DNA from: Ktedonobacteria bacterium brp13
GTDB taxonomy: Bacteria > Chloroflexota > Ktedonobacteria > Ktedonobacterales > Ktedonobacteraceae
Direction of reading: 5' to 3'
NCBI GenBank assembly: GCA_015099395.1
Contig: AP024096.1
Coordinates: 1,550,001-1,614,000, forward strand
DNA: 64,000 bases
The notes under the pieces are model-generated. The model made no database searches. It saw only the letters and a program-made list of their open reading frames with translations, and was not told the DNA's origin. Below, in pieces: positions 17,090 to 24,142 of this stretch. Within the stretch, counting starts at the first letter, position 1. Each line of letters begins with the position of its first letter. Made by a program: the position numbers and the translations under genes.

Positions 17090-18527
17090 ACGTGTGCCCC
17101 TCTCCCGTGTGCCCCTCTCCCGTGTGCCCCTCTCCGCTCAAAAAAGGTGAGACCTCCTGCTTGAGAGGATGGGCTGGACCATTAGCTATGGCGAGAGGGA
17201 CACGGAACCGGAGGCCAGTTCCTGCTCCCTTCGCACTGCTGAGCAACAAGCTTCCCCCGACCAGCTGCGCGCGCTCTTGCAAGCCCAGTAAGCCATAATG
17301 CTCGGAGTGGAGCTCCGAGCTTTCAGGATCAAAGCCTTGACCATCGTCCTGCACCAAGACCTCCAGCCACTTTTCCACGACCCTCGCTTCGACGCTCACG
17401 TGCCGGGCCCTGGCATGACGTGCGACGTTGCTTAACGCTTCTCCAATGACGCGCAGGACATGCTCGCAGTGCTGAGGCGGAGTATGCGCCAGGTCATCCA
17501 GTTCGGTATGGCACTCGATCCCGGTCAGCTGGAAAAAATGCGCGATCTCTTCCTGAACGGACGCGACGAACTGCTCCATGCGAGGGGCCTTCGTGCGCAG
17601 ATCACGAATGGCGTGACGAGCATCGACCAGGGCAGCGTGCGCGCTGGAGAGCGTCTGGCTGAGAACCTGTTGCGCCTGGAGGTAGTGCTGCCGATCCATC
17701 TGAGCAGAGGTGACTTCCAATTGCATGACCATCCCGGCCATGCCCTGCAGCAGCGTATCATGCAGTTCCCGCGCCATGCGCTGGCGTTCGGCGAGTCGGG
17801 TCAGCGTTTCAATTTGCCTGGCCGAGGCAGCAAGCTCGCGATGAGCCGCCTGTAACTCCTCATGAGCCCGTTCGATTTGCGCCTGCGCGTGAGCTTGCTG
17901 CCGATACACCATCAGGTAGCCGAGCACGAAAAAGACGAGCGTCGTCCCATCGGAGAGGCTCCAGATATTGAACCAGAGAGCAGCCACCAGATCTGTCCCG
18001 AAGAAAACGCCGAAAGGGATTTTCATGCCCAGCGGGGCCACAAAGAGCAGGAGGGCGCCAGCGGCAATCAGGAGCACCGGGCCAACACGTTTGAACATCG
18101 CCAGGGCACACAGCACCAGTGCCAGGTAGAAATTCAGCGTGAGATTAGGCTGCCCTGCCACCAGATCCATGGCGAACACCAGCAGAGCCTGCACCAGGAA
18201 ATACAGCCAGAAGAACCGAGGCTGCACCTGGTCAGAAAGCCCTCCCCAGAGCAAGAAGCTATACAGCGCCACCAGCAGGAGAAAGAGCAGGGTGAGCGAA
18301 AGGGGCAGGGTGATGGGCTTCACGGCAACCTGCCCAGGCCCCAGTTGAAACAGGTTCACAGGAGCCACATGAATGAAAGCACGAGGGTCAGGAGAGGCCG
18401 CAATTTGGAGGCCGCCAAAATCAGTCTTCTGTGCATTGGTCCCGAGAAGCCATGCGGCAACCGCCATGCCGATCCAGAGCAGGAGAAACCAACGCAGCGG
18501 CGACCTGGTCAGATATCTCTTCTTCAT
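17082..18527 (-). CDS. Sensor histidine kinase (HisKA_3 class), copy 1
   Basis: This is a membrane sensor kinase of about 481 residues. It starts MKKRYLTRSPLRWFLLLW with GGAAGGTGGT upstream. One hydrophobic segment precedes an extracytoplasmic stretch of about 60 residues that is longer than in copy 2; four or five more hydrophobic segments follow. The phosphoacceptor motif is AERQRMARELHDTLLQGMAG, and the ATPase domain ends VQDDGQGFDPESSELHSEH and YGLLGLQERAQLVGG. The C-terminus carries a short repeat, GEGHT three times, encoded by a 15-bp tandem repeat (two in copy 2). The gene overlaps the regulator start by eight bases. Confidence 0.9.
   Translation of the reverse strand: MKKRYLTRSPLRWFLLLWIGMAVAAWLLGTNAQKTDFGGLQIAASPDPRAFIHVAPVNLFQLGPGQVAVKPITLPLSLTLLFLLLVALYSFLLWGGLSDQVQPRFFWLYFLVQALLVFAMDLVAGQPNLTLNFYLALVLCALAMFKRVGPVLLIAAGALLLFVAPLGMKIPFGVFFGTDLVAALWFNIWSLSDGTTLVFFVLGYLMVYRQQAHAQAQIERAHEELQAAHRELAASARQIETLTRLAERQRMARELHDTLLQGMAGMVMQLEVTSAQMDRQHYLQAQQVLSQTLSSAHAALVDARHAIRDLRTKAPRMEQFVASVQEEIAHFFQLTGIECHTELDDLAHTPPQHCEHVLRVIGEALSNVARHARARHVSVEARVVEKWLEVLVQDDGQGFDPESSELHSEHYGLLGLQERAQLVGGSLLLSSAKGAGTGLRFRVPLAIANGPAHPLKQEVSPFLSGEGHTGEGHTGEGHTYV
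17092..17136. repeat. 15-bp tandem repeat, three units, encoding GEGHT
   Basis: The unit GTGTGCCCCTCTCCC is repeated three times here, against twice at 57643-57672 in the paralogous locus. It forms the C-terminal tail of the kinase and lies just before the regulator start, so unit number can vary without breaking the frame. Confidence 0.8.
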
Positions 18528-18589
18528 AACAACGGAACCACCTTCCTTGATGAGCGACGATTTTCCGTTTCCACACCAGTTTCCACACC

Positions 18590-18652
18590 AGTATACCATT
18601 GCTTCTCTTCCTTGCCCACGCCGAAATTACTCCCGTAATATACTCCCGTAAT
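18590..18652. promoter_or_regulatory. Divergent promoter region with ATTAC-N4-GTAAT operators (copy 1)
   Basis: The minus-strand -10 TATACT (18595-18590) serves the kinase. Upstream of it are ATTAC-TCCC-GTAAT (18626-18639) and ATAC-TCCC-GTAAT (18640-18652). The same arrangement is kept at 59059-59120 in the second copy. The position, about 35-60 bases upstream of the kinase -10 and within the leader of the GT39 gene, suits an activator shared by both directions; the NarL-type regulator is the obvious candidate. Confidence 0.55.
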
Positions 18653-18850
18653 TTGTCCCCTCCCGCGGACATTTCCCCAAGGGAAGTTCCACGATGACAA
18701 ACGGCAGAACAGGCTGCTAGAGTAGTGAGTGAAATGATACTGCTCAGCCGCGGAAGAGCAAGTATTCGTCCCATGCGGTTGCTCGGTGTAAATAATCTCC
18801 TTTCTCCAGGAGAGGAACGCCAGGCGACAGAAGTGAAAGGAGAAAAAACG

Positions 18851-20872
18851 ATGGCTGAGACACCTACGGCGAGTCAGGAGGCACCTGAGCTTCCGCCTAA
18901 GCTTCCGATAGCACGACAGGAACCACAGCGCTTTTCCGTGCTCTGGCAGCGACTCGCGCTCTGCGGCATTCTGCTGCTGTCGATCTGCATGGACTTCTAT
19001 CGATTGGGGCAAAACGGCTTCTTTTCGTATTATCCGCCTGCCGTCAGAAGCATGATGGACAACTGGCATAATTTCTTCTTCGCTGCTTACGATCCCGGCG
19101 GCTATACCTCGCTAGACAAGCCCCCGGTGGGCTTCTGGTTCGAGGTCATCAGCGCCAAAATCTTCGGCTTTAGTCCGGTCAGCATCCTGCTACCGCAGGC
19201 GACTTTTGGGGTGTTGTCGGTGCTCCTGCTGTACTTCCTGGTGCGGCGTCACTTCGGCGTGGTAGCCGGCCTGCTGGCTGCTCTTGCCCTGGCCATCAGC
19301 CCGATCAGCGTGGTGACGAATCGCAATGCGACCATCGATAGCACCCTGGCCTTCTTCCTGCTTCTCGGAGCCTGGGCCATCATGCACGCTGCTGAGAGCG
19401 GGCGGCTGCGCTGGCTGCTCCTCTCGGCTTTCATTATCGGCATTGGTTTCAATAGTAAGATGCTGGAGGCCTACCTGGTGGTGCCGGCCTTCGGCCTGCT
19501 CTACCTGCTGGCCGCACCCACCAGCATCAGGAAGCGCGTGCTCCACCTGGCCCTGGCCCTGCTCGTGCTGCTGGCCGTCTCATTCTCCTGGGCAGAGGCG
19601 GTGGACCTCACCCCGGCATCGCAGCGGCCCTTTGTTGGTTCGACGGCGGATGACTCAGAGGTCAACCTGGCGCTGGGCTACAATGGCATCCAGCGCCTGA
19701 CGCAGGGGAAACCGTGTCTCCAGGCATGCAACTCATCTGCGACGAGGGGGAACCCTGGCGGAGGGAAGGTGCCAGCATCAGTGTCGGCTAACGCTCAAAC
19801 AACAAATAGTACCTCAGGAAGAAGCTCCAGCGGATCACTAAGGTCAAACGCCGCAACTGGCGGAAATAGTTTTACCGGGGGGACTCCGGGTCCCTTGCGC
19901 CTCTTCATAGAACCGTTGGGAGAACAGATCGGTTGGCTGTTGCCGCTGGCCATTCTGGGCATGGTCGCGCTGGCCTGGCAGGGGCGTCCTCGCCCACGCA
20001 GCGATCGCAAAGTGCAGTCGCTGCTCTTGTGGGGGATGTGGTTGCTCACCATGGGCATCTTCTTCACCATCGCAGGTTTCTTCCATGAGTATTACCTGAC
20101 CGTGATGGCCCCGGCCATCGCCGCCCTCTGCGGCATCGGCTTGGTCGTGATGTGGCGGGACTATCGCGCCGGAGGCTGGCGTGGCTGGCTGTTGCCGATT
20201 GCCCTGCTGCTCACGGCGGCGGAGCAGATCGTGATTCTCGTCAATTACCCCACCTGGGGCCAGTGGATGATTCCCTTGCTCATCATTCCCTGCCTGCTGG
20301 CCGCTGGCGTACTCATCAGCTTCCGCCTCGCTTCACGCTGGGCAGGCAAAGAGAGAATCGCTAGCTCGCTCATGTCCGCTCTGGCTGTTGGGCTGGTGGC
20401 TCTGGCGCTTGCTCCGACGGTGTGGGCGGCCATCCCTATTCTCCAGGGGACGGAATCGGATCTTCCCCAGGCTGGTCCGGCACAGCAGGATGGTGGCCTC
20501 GCCGTCAATGGCCCTGGGACCACTGTCGATCCGGCGCTGGTTCGCTACCTGGAGGAGCATCAGGGCCATGCGAGCGTGCTGCTCGTCACCGATGCCGGTA
20601 CGGATGGACTCATTCTCGCGACGAACAAACCAATCATTCCGCTGTCCGGATTTTCCACCTATCCGCTGACGACCAGCGAAGCTGCGTCCATGGTCGCCAG
20701 CGGGACGGTGCGCTTCTTCCTGCTGGGGGGCTCCGTACCGTCCTGGGTGGCGCAGCACTGCACGACGGTACCGCCGAACCTGTGGCAATCGTCCTCGTCC
20801 AGTTCTCAGGCTATCGATGGGGTTCCCCCAGGTGCCAGCCTCCAGTTGTACGATTGCGCCTCGCCGCATTGA
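18851..20872 (+). CDS. GT39 (PMT_2/ArnT-like) membrane glycosyltransferase
   Basis: This is an integral membrane glycosyltransferase of about 673 residues, expected to move a sugar from a polyprenyl-phosphate donor to a lipid or protein on the outer face of the membrane. The start MAETPTASQEAPELP has AAAGGAGA upstream. After the first helix come the family motifs YYPPAVRSMMDNWHNFFFAA and YDPGGYTSLDKPPVGFW, then NRNATIDSTLAF. About twelve hydrophobic segments occur; a Ser/Gly/Asn-rich loop (about residues 285-345) splits the protein, and a soluble C-terminal domain follows. It leads an operon with a DUF2156 protein and GtrA. A truncated paralogue lies at 59328-60095. Confidence 0.88.
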   Translation: MAETPTASQEAPELPPKLPIARQEPQRFSVLWQRLALCGILLLSICMDFYRLGQNGFFSYYPPAVRSMMDNWHNFFFAAYDPGGYTSLDKPPVGFWFEVISAKIFGFSPVSILLPQATFGVLSVLLLYFLVRRHFGVVAGLLAALALAISPISVVTNRNATIDSTLAFFLLLGAWAIMHAAESGRLRWLLLSAFIIGIGFNSKMLEAYLVVPAFGLLYLLAAPTSIRKRVLHLALALLVLLAVSFSWAEAVDLTPASQRPFVGSTADDSEVNLALGYNGIQRLTQGKPCLQACNSSATRGNPGGGKVPASVSANAQTTNSTSGRSSSGSLRSNAATGGNSFTGGTPGPLRLFIEPLGEQIGWLLPLAILGMVALAWQGRPRPRSDRKVQSLLLWGMWLLTMGIFFTIAGFFHEYYLTVMAPAIAALCGIGLVVMWRDYRAGGWRGWLLPIALLLTAAEQIVILVNYPTWGQWMIPLLIIPCLLAAGVLISFRLASRWAGKERIASSLMSALAVGLVALALAPTVWAAIPILQGTESDLPQAGPAQQDGGLAVNGPGTTVDPALVRYLEEHQGHASVLLVTDAGTDGLILATNKPIIPLSGFSTYPLTTSEAASMVASGTVRFFLLGGSVPSWVAQHCTTVPPNLWQSSSSSSQAIDGVPPGASLQLYDCASPH

Positions 20873-20960
20873 TGATCCATGAGTGGAGCGCCTGGGCCCG
20901 GTGTGCCACAAGACACACCAGGCCCGGCTCCCAACCTTTTTGCTGAACGGAGTCGCACGT

Positions 20961-22187
20961 ATGATGAACAGATATCCACCGAGCGCAGACGACGACCCCG
21001 CGGATCAACGCGCCCAGGTTCGTCAGCCGGATGCGGAACTCTTCCGTCGCTATGGGAGCCACTCGCTGGCCTTCTTTGGTCTGGCTGAAGAGTCCGAGTA
21101 TTTCCTGGCCCCAGGGGATCAGGGCTTGATCCCCTATCGCGTGGTCAATCGCGTCGCGGTGGCCCTCGGAGATCCCCTGTGCGCGCCGGAGGCAGTTGAA
21201 GAAGTCACGCGCAACTTTCTCGCCTTTTGCCGCGCGCATCGCTGGAACGTCGCGTTCTATCAGACAGGTCCCGACTTTCTGGCGATCTATCGGGCCCTCG
21301 ATCTGCATGCGTTCAAGATAGGGGAAGAAGCGATGCTCTTTCCCCAGACCTTCACCTTGAAAGGCCCGGCGCTCGCCAAAGTCCGCACCAGGTGCCGGCA
21401 CGCAGAGCGGGAGGGGGTGCAGATCCAGTGGTATGAGGGCATCCTGCCAACTCCCGTGATGCAGCAGCTCGCAGACGTTTCCAACGCCTGGTTGGAGCGC
21501 AAAGGAGGCCAGCAAACGGAGGAGACGGGCTTCAGCACGGGAAAGTTTCATGAGCTCCTGACAAACGCACAACGAGCTGACCAGATAGCCGAGCTGACCC
21601 AACCATTCCCCGCATTGCCACTGGTGACGGGCGTCGCACTGACCCGCTCTGGTCAGGCCTGCGCGTTTGTCACCTTTACTCCCATGTATGGAGGAGCGAC
21701 CGGCGAGGAAGGCACCGGTCAACGCTGGGGCTGGGCCCTCGATCTGATGCGCCGCACGGCGGATGCCCCTTCCGGCGCGATGGATCTGTTACTGGTCCAG
21801 GCGATGGAGCGCTTCCAGGTGCGAGGAGCACACCAAGTCAGCCTAGCCCTGGTTGCCCTGGCTGACACCAGGCAAGAAATGGCTCCGATCTGGCGGCGCC
21901 TGGTCGACGTTGCCACCCGACGGATGGCGCTATTCGAGACCCGCCAGACACTCTTCCGCTTCAAACAGAAATTTGCTCCCTGCTGGGAGAGCCGCTATTT
22001 GATTGCCAGTTCCAGGCTTGCCTTCCCGAGCATTGCTCTGGCGGTGCTGCGCCTGCGCCATTACTCGGGGAAAGGATTCGTGAGACTGCTTGAGACTGCT
22101 GACGAGATGGTTCACCCGGCTCACCGACGGCTCCCTGTCGAGCAGCAAAGAGAGAGGGTGAACGAAGAGAGTGAACGAAGAGAGTAA
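20961..22187 (+). CDS. DUF2156/MprF C-terminal-like protein
   Basis: This protein of about 408 residues resembles the soluble catalytic domain of phosphatidylglycerol lysyltransferase (two GNAT folds): RYGSHSLAFFGLAEESEYFL, VVNRVAVALGDPLCAPE, FCRAHRWNVAFYQTGPDFLA, and FHELLTNAQRADQI. There are no membrane helices, unlike full MprF. Homologues transfer aminoacyl groups from tRNA to membrane lipids, which would fit envelope modification beside GT39 and GtrA; this specific activity is inference. I chose the ATG at 20961 because GGAG lies nine bases upstream. The C-terminus ends in a highly charged repeat (RVNEESERRE). It is followed after five bases by gtrA. Confidence 0.82.
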   Translation: MMNRYPPSADDDPADQRAQVRQPDAELFRRYGSHSLAFFGLAEESEYFLAPGDQGLIPYRVVNRVAVALGDPLCAPEAVEEVTRNFLAFCRAHRWNVAFYQTGPDFLAIYRALDLHAFKIGEEAMLFPQTFTLKGPALAKVRTRCRHAEREGVQIQWYEGILPTPVMQQLADVSNAWLERKGGQQTEETGFSTGKFHELLTNAQRADQIAELTQPFPALPLVTGVALTRSGQACAFVTFTPMYGGATGEEGTGQRWGWALDLMRRTADAPSGAMDLLLVQAMERFQVRGAHQVSLALVALADTRQEMAPIWRRLVDVATRRMALFETRQTLFRFKQKFAPCWESRYLIASSRLAFPSIALAVLRLRHYSGKGFVRLLETADEMVHPAHRRLPVEQQRERVNEESERRE

Positions 22188-22192
22188 GTGAG

Positions 22193-22693
22193 ATGAAATG
22201 CGTGAAAGTACCGCACATTTCTGGAATGAGCCCATGCTGGCAGTTTGTTCGCTACTGTCTGGTGGGTGGGGTCAACACGATCATCGATGTGTCGATCCTC
22301 AATGCCCTGCTCTGGCGCTTTCCCACACACAACGTCCAACTTCTGGTGGTCGAGAACTCCGTAGCGTATGCCAGCGGCGCGGTAAGTAGTTTTTTCTTGA
22401 ACAAGTACTGGACGTTTCAGCGCAAGCAGCGACCAACACGCCGGGAAGTGGGACGCTTTCTCCTCAGCGTGGCGCTCGAAATTGTTTCGAGCAATGGTCT
22501 CCTGTGGTGCGCCGCGATGGCTTTATCTCCATTTCTGGCCAATGTGACCGTGTGGGGCAATGCTTCAAAACTGCTGGCAGTGGCCGCCAACGCGGTGCTC
22601 TCGTACCTCATCATGCGCTTCTGGATCTTTGCCAGTGGAACGCAGGACCGCGCGATCCCGCCAGGAACTTCTCCCCCGACAGCCGAAGTGTAA
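22193..22693 (+). CDS. gtrA: GtrA-family membrane protein
   Basis: This is a small membrane protein of about 166 residues with four hydrophobic helices. It carries the family features RYCLVGGVNTIIDVSILNAL at the N-terminus and AYASGAVSSFFLNKYWTFQ before the second pair of helices. GtrA proteins are thought to flip polyprenyl-phosphate-linked sugars across the membrane, which would supply the GT39 transferase upstream. The start 22193 lies five bases after the preceding stop; an alternative start MSPCWQFVRY 11 codons further is possible. It closes a three-gene operon. Confidence 0.88.
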   Translation: MKCVKVPHISGMSPCWQFVRYCLVGGVNTIIDVSILNALLWRFPTHNVQLLVVENSVAYASGAVSSFFLNKYWTFQRKQRPTRREVGRFLLSVALEIVSSNGLLWCAAMALSPFLANVTVWGNASKLLAVAANAVLSYLIMRFWIFASGTQDRAIPPGTSPPTAEV

Positions 22694-22805
22694 ATGTTGG
22701 AATTCTGTGGGTCTGGCACGCTTTTGGTGATGAGGGAAAGGTGTGATAGAATAGAGAACAATCGTTCTTTTACCTTTTCTTCTCATGGAGTGTTTTCCTA
22801 CCCAG

Positions 22806-22901
22806 ATGTCCATCATTCCCTTGCTTGCCTTACCTTCTGGCCTTGAGATTACCGCATTCTCTTACCAGGAAGAAACGCTGTGCGTGTTGATTGACAAATA
22901 A
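22806..22901 (+). pseudogene. Short N-terminal transposase-like fragment (ISL3-type?)
   Basis: Thirty-one codons, MSIIPLLALPSGLEITAFSY through to a stop after VLIDK, resemble the start of ISL3-family transposases (short Leu/Pro opening followed by two beta strands). The frame ends just before the MITE at 22910. It is too short for certainty. Confidence 0.35.
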
Positions 22902-22909
22902 AATTGGCT

Positions 22910-23023
22910 CATGTCCACTTTTGGGGATAGATGAGCTTATTGGTTTGATCTACTTCAAACTTCGTGCATGTTAACCAGATCGAAATAACTCATCAATTTA
23001 CCTTTTCACCAAAAGTGGACATG
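22910..23023. mobile_element. 114-bp MITE with CATGTCCACTTTTGG ends, copy A
   Basis: The ends CATGTCCACTTTTGG and CCAAAAGTGGACATG are perfect inverted repeats of 15 bp. A nearly identical copy lies in opposite orientation at 23977-24090. There is no coding capacity, and no clear target duplication was found. Confidence 0.75.
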
Positions 23024-23200
23024 AGGCATATCTTTTCGTGCCTGACTGAGCGGAAGAGGGCAGGTGCAGCTCGTTGCGCAACCCGTAGGTGTGCCCACCA
23101 TTTGCTCTTGCCTGAGTGAGGATGGTATCATATAAATAGCGTCGCGTGTCGGTGGCGGACAGCGTCAGACATGGAGGCGCCATAATGTGAGAGGATAGAC

Positions 23201-23587
23201 ATGTCTATCAGATTCAACCACACGATCGTTACCGCCCGAGATCGGCACGTCTCGGCAGCCTTCTTCACGCACCTCTTTGGCCTTCCCGAACCAACCGCCT
23301 GGGGACCATTCGTCTCTGTCAGGCTGGACGAGGGCGTCTTCCTCCAGTTCGCTGAACCAGACATCAACGACATCCAGATGCAGCATTACGCCTTCCTCGT
23401 CGATGACCGGAGTTTCGACGAGATCTATGCGCGTATCCTCCAAGGTGGGATCGAACACTGGGCCGATCCCCAGACGACCCTGCCCGGTCGCATCAATACC
23501 AATCATGGTGGACGGGGCGTCTACTTCCGCGACCCAACTGGGCACGGCTTAGAAATCCTCACCCGCCCCTATGGTTCGGCCACCTAA
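23201..23587 (+). CDS. VOC-family (glyoxalase-like) protein
   Basis: This is a 128-residue single vicinal-oxygen-chelate unit, probably acting as a metal-dependent dimer. MSIRFNHTIVTARDRHVSAA gives the first strand with its metal-ligand His, HYAFLVDD the middle strand, and RGVYFRDPTGHGLEILTRPY the typical closing strand with a His and a Glu. It could be a resistance or ring-cleavage enzyme; nothing fixes the substrate. The start has GAGAGGAT upstream. The gene sits between two inverted MITE copies, so it may have been carried as a passenger. Confidence 0.85.
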   Translation: MSIRFNHTIVTARDRHVSAAFFTHLFGLPEPTAWGPFVSVRLDEGVFLQFAEPDINDIQMQHYAFLVDDRSFDEIYARILQGGIEHWADPQTTLPGRINTNHGGRGVYFRDPTGHGLEILTRPYGSAT

Positions 23588-23655
23588 CGGGCAGGGAACA
23601 CAGCGATTCATGTCCTGTGTCCGCTGGTTGACAGCACCTCAAGCTTTTTCTGTAT

Positions 23656-23685
23656 CCAGCTTTCTCTGCATGCAGAGAAAGCTGG
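23656..23685. repeat. 30-bp perfect palindrome
   Basis: CCAGCTTTCTCTGCA is followed directly by its exact complement. It lies between the VOC gene stop and the TnsA-like fragment. It could be a bidirectional terminator stem or a recombination relic; it has no U-tract. Confidence 0.6.
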
Positions 23686-23689
23686 GCAT

Positions 23690-23841
23690 ATGGAGTAGCG
23701 TCCGCTCACATTGGAGGCTCTGCCGCGAACCTTGCGTTCGGGGGAGGCGGTACGCAGGCGTTGAATATAGGTTGCGGTTTCTGGCTCGATCTGGTTGCGG
23801 TGACACCAGGCATGAAACTCCTCATCGGTTAACCGTGTCAT
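23690..23841 (-). pseudogene. N-terminal fragment of a second TnsA/TnsB-type transposase
   Basis: About 50 codons read MTRLTDEEFHAWCHRNQIEP and then YIQRLRTASPERKVRGRASN, ending at VSGRY. The SGRY end and spacing match the beginning of TnsA-like N-terminal domains in Tn7-like transposases, comparable to MPVWYPSKKMQ in the complete protein at 26710-29268. Everything after VSGRY is missing. It shows that a related but distinct Tn7-like element once lay here. Confidence 0.55.
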
Positions 23842-23976
23842 TCGTCTTTTCCCCTCTCTTTGCTCTTCAGTAGCTTCATCGCGTGAGATACCCACGCAAG
23901 TCCACTGGAGGCTCGAACCCGCGGCAAGTATAGCAGAGATACTGAGAAGAGACAAGTTTCCACCCCATATCTGCCT

Positions 23977-24090
23977 CATGTCCACTTTTGGTGAAAAGGT
24001 AAATTGATGAGTTATTTCGATCTGGTTAACACGCACGAAGTTTGAGGTAGATCAAACCAATAAGCTCATCTATCCCCAAAAGTGGACATG
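23977..24090. mobile_element. 114-bp MITE with CATGTCCACTTTTGG ends, copy B (inverted)
   Basis: This is the inverted counterpart of 22910-23023, differing only at a few positions. Its last bases (ATG) coincide with the tip of the Tn7-like left end, so it either inserted at the very tip of that transposon or abuts it by chance. Confidence 0.75.
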
Positions 24091-24097
24091 CAGATTC

Positions 24098-24136
24098 AAC
24101 ATGAGTGTGGCCGTTTGACCAACATGAGTGTGGCCG
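24098..24136 (+). promoter_or_regulatory. Left-end transposase binding repeats (putative TnsB sites)
   Basis: Two direct copies of AACATGAGTGTGGCCG begin at 24098 and 24121, a 23-bp period. They match repeats in inverse orientation at 29395-29410 and at 29418 onward. Repeated sites inside the ends are a hallmark of Tn7-like elements, where TnsB binds. Confidence 0.7.
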
Positions 24137-24142
24137 CACATC

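Larger units (their letters stand above)
16206..19627. repeat. Duplicated kinase/regulator/GT39 locus, copy 1
   Basis: This segment is collinear and highly similar to 56763-60095: regulator, kinase, divergent promoter and the 5' third of a GT39 gene. Similarity begins at AGAGAACCGGTCAAG in both and ends at CCGGC(A/G)TCGCAGCGG. The 5' flank 15936-16412 holds no gene of its own; it contains the repeated phrase TTTGAGCCTA shared with copy 2. The copies have diverged by scattered substitutions, so the duplication is not recent. Confidence 0.9.

Noticed and set aside
22998..23183. 61-codon minus-strand ORF between MITE A and the VOC gene
   Set aside because: No recognisable family; it starts inside the VOC promoter and ends in the MITE, so it is probably not a gene.
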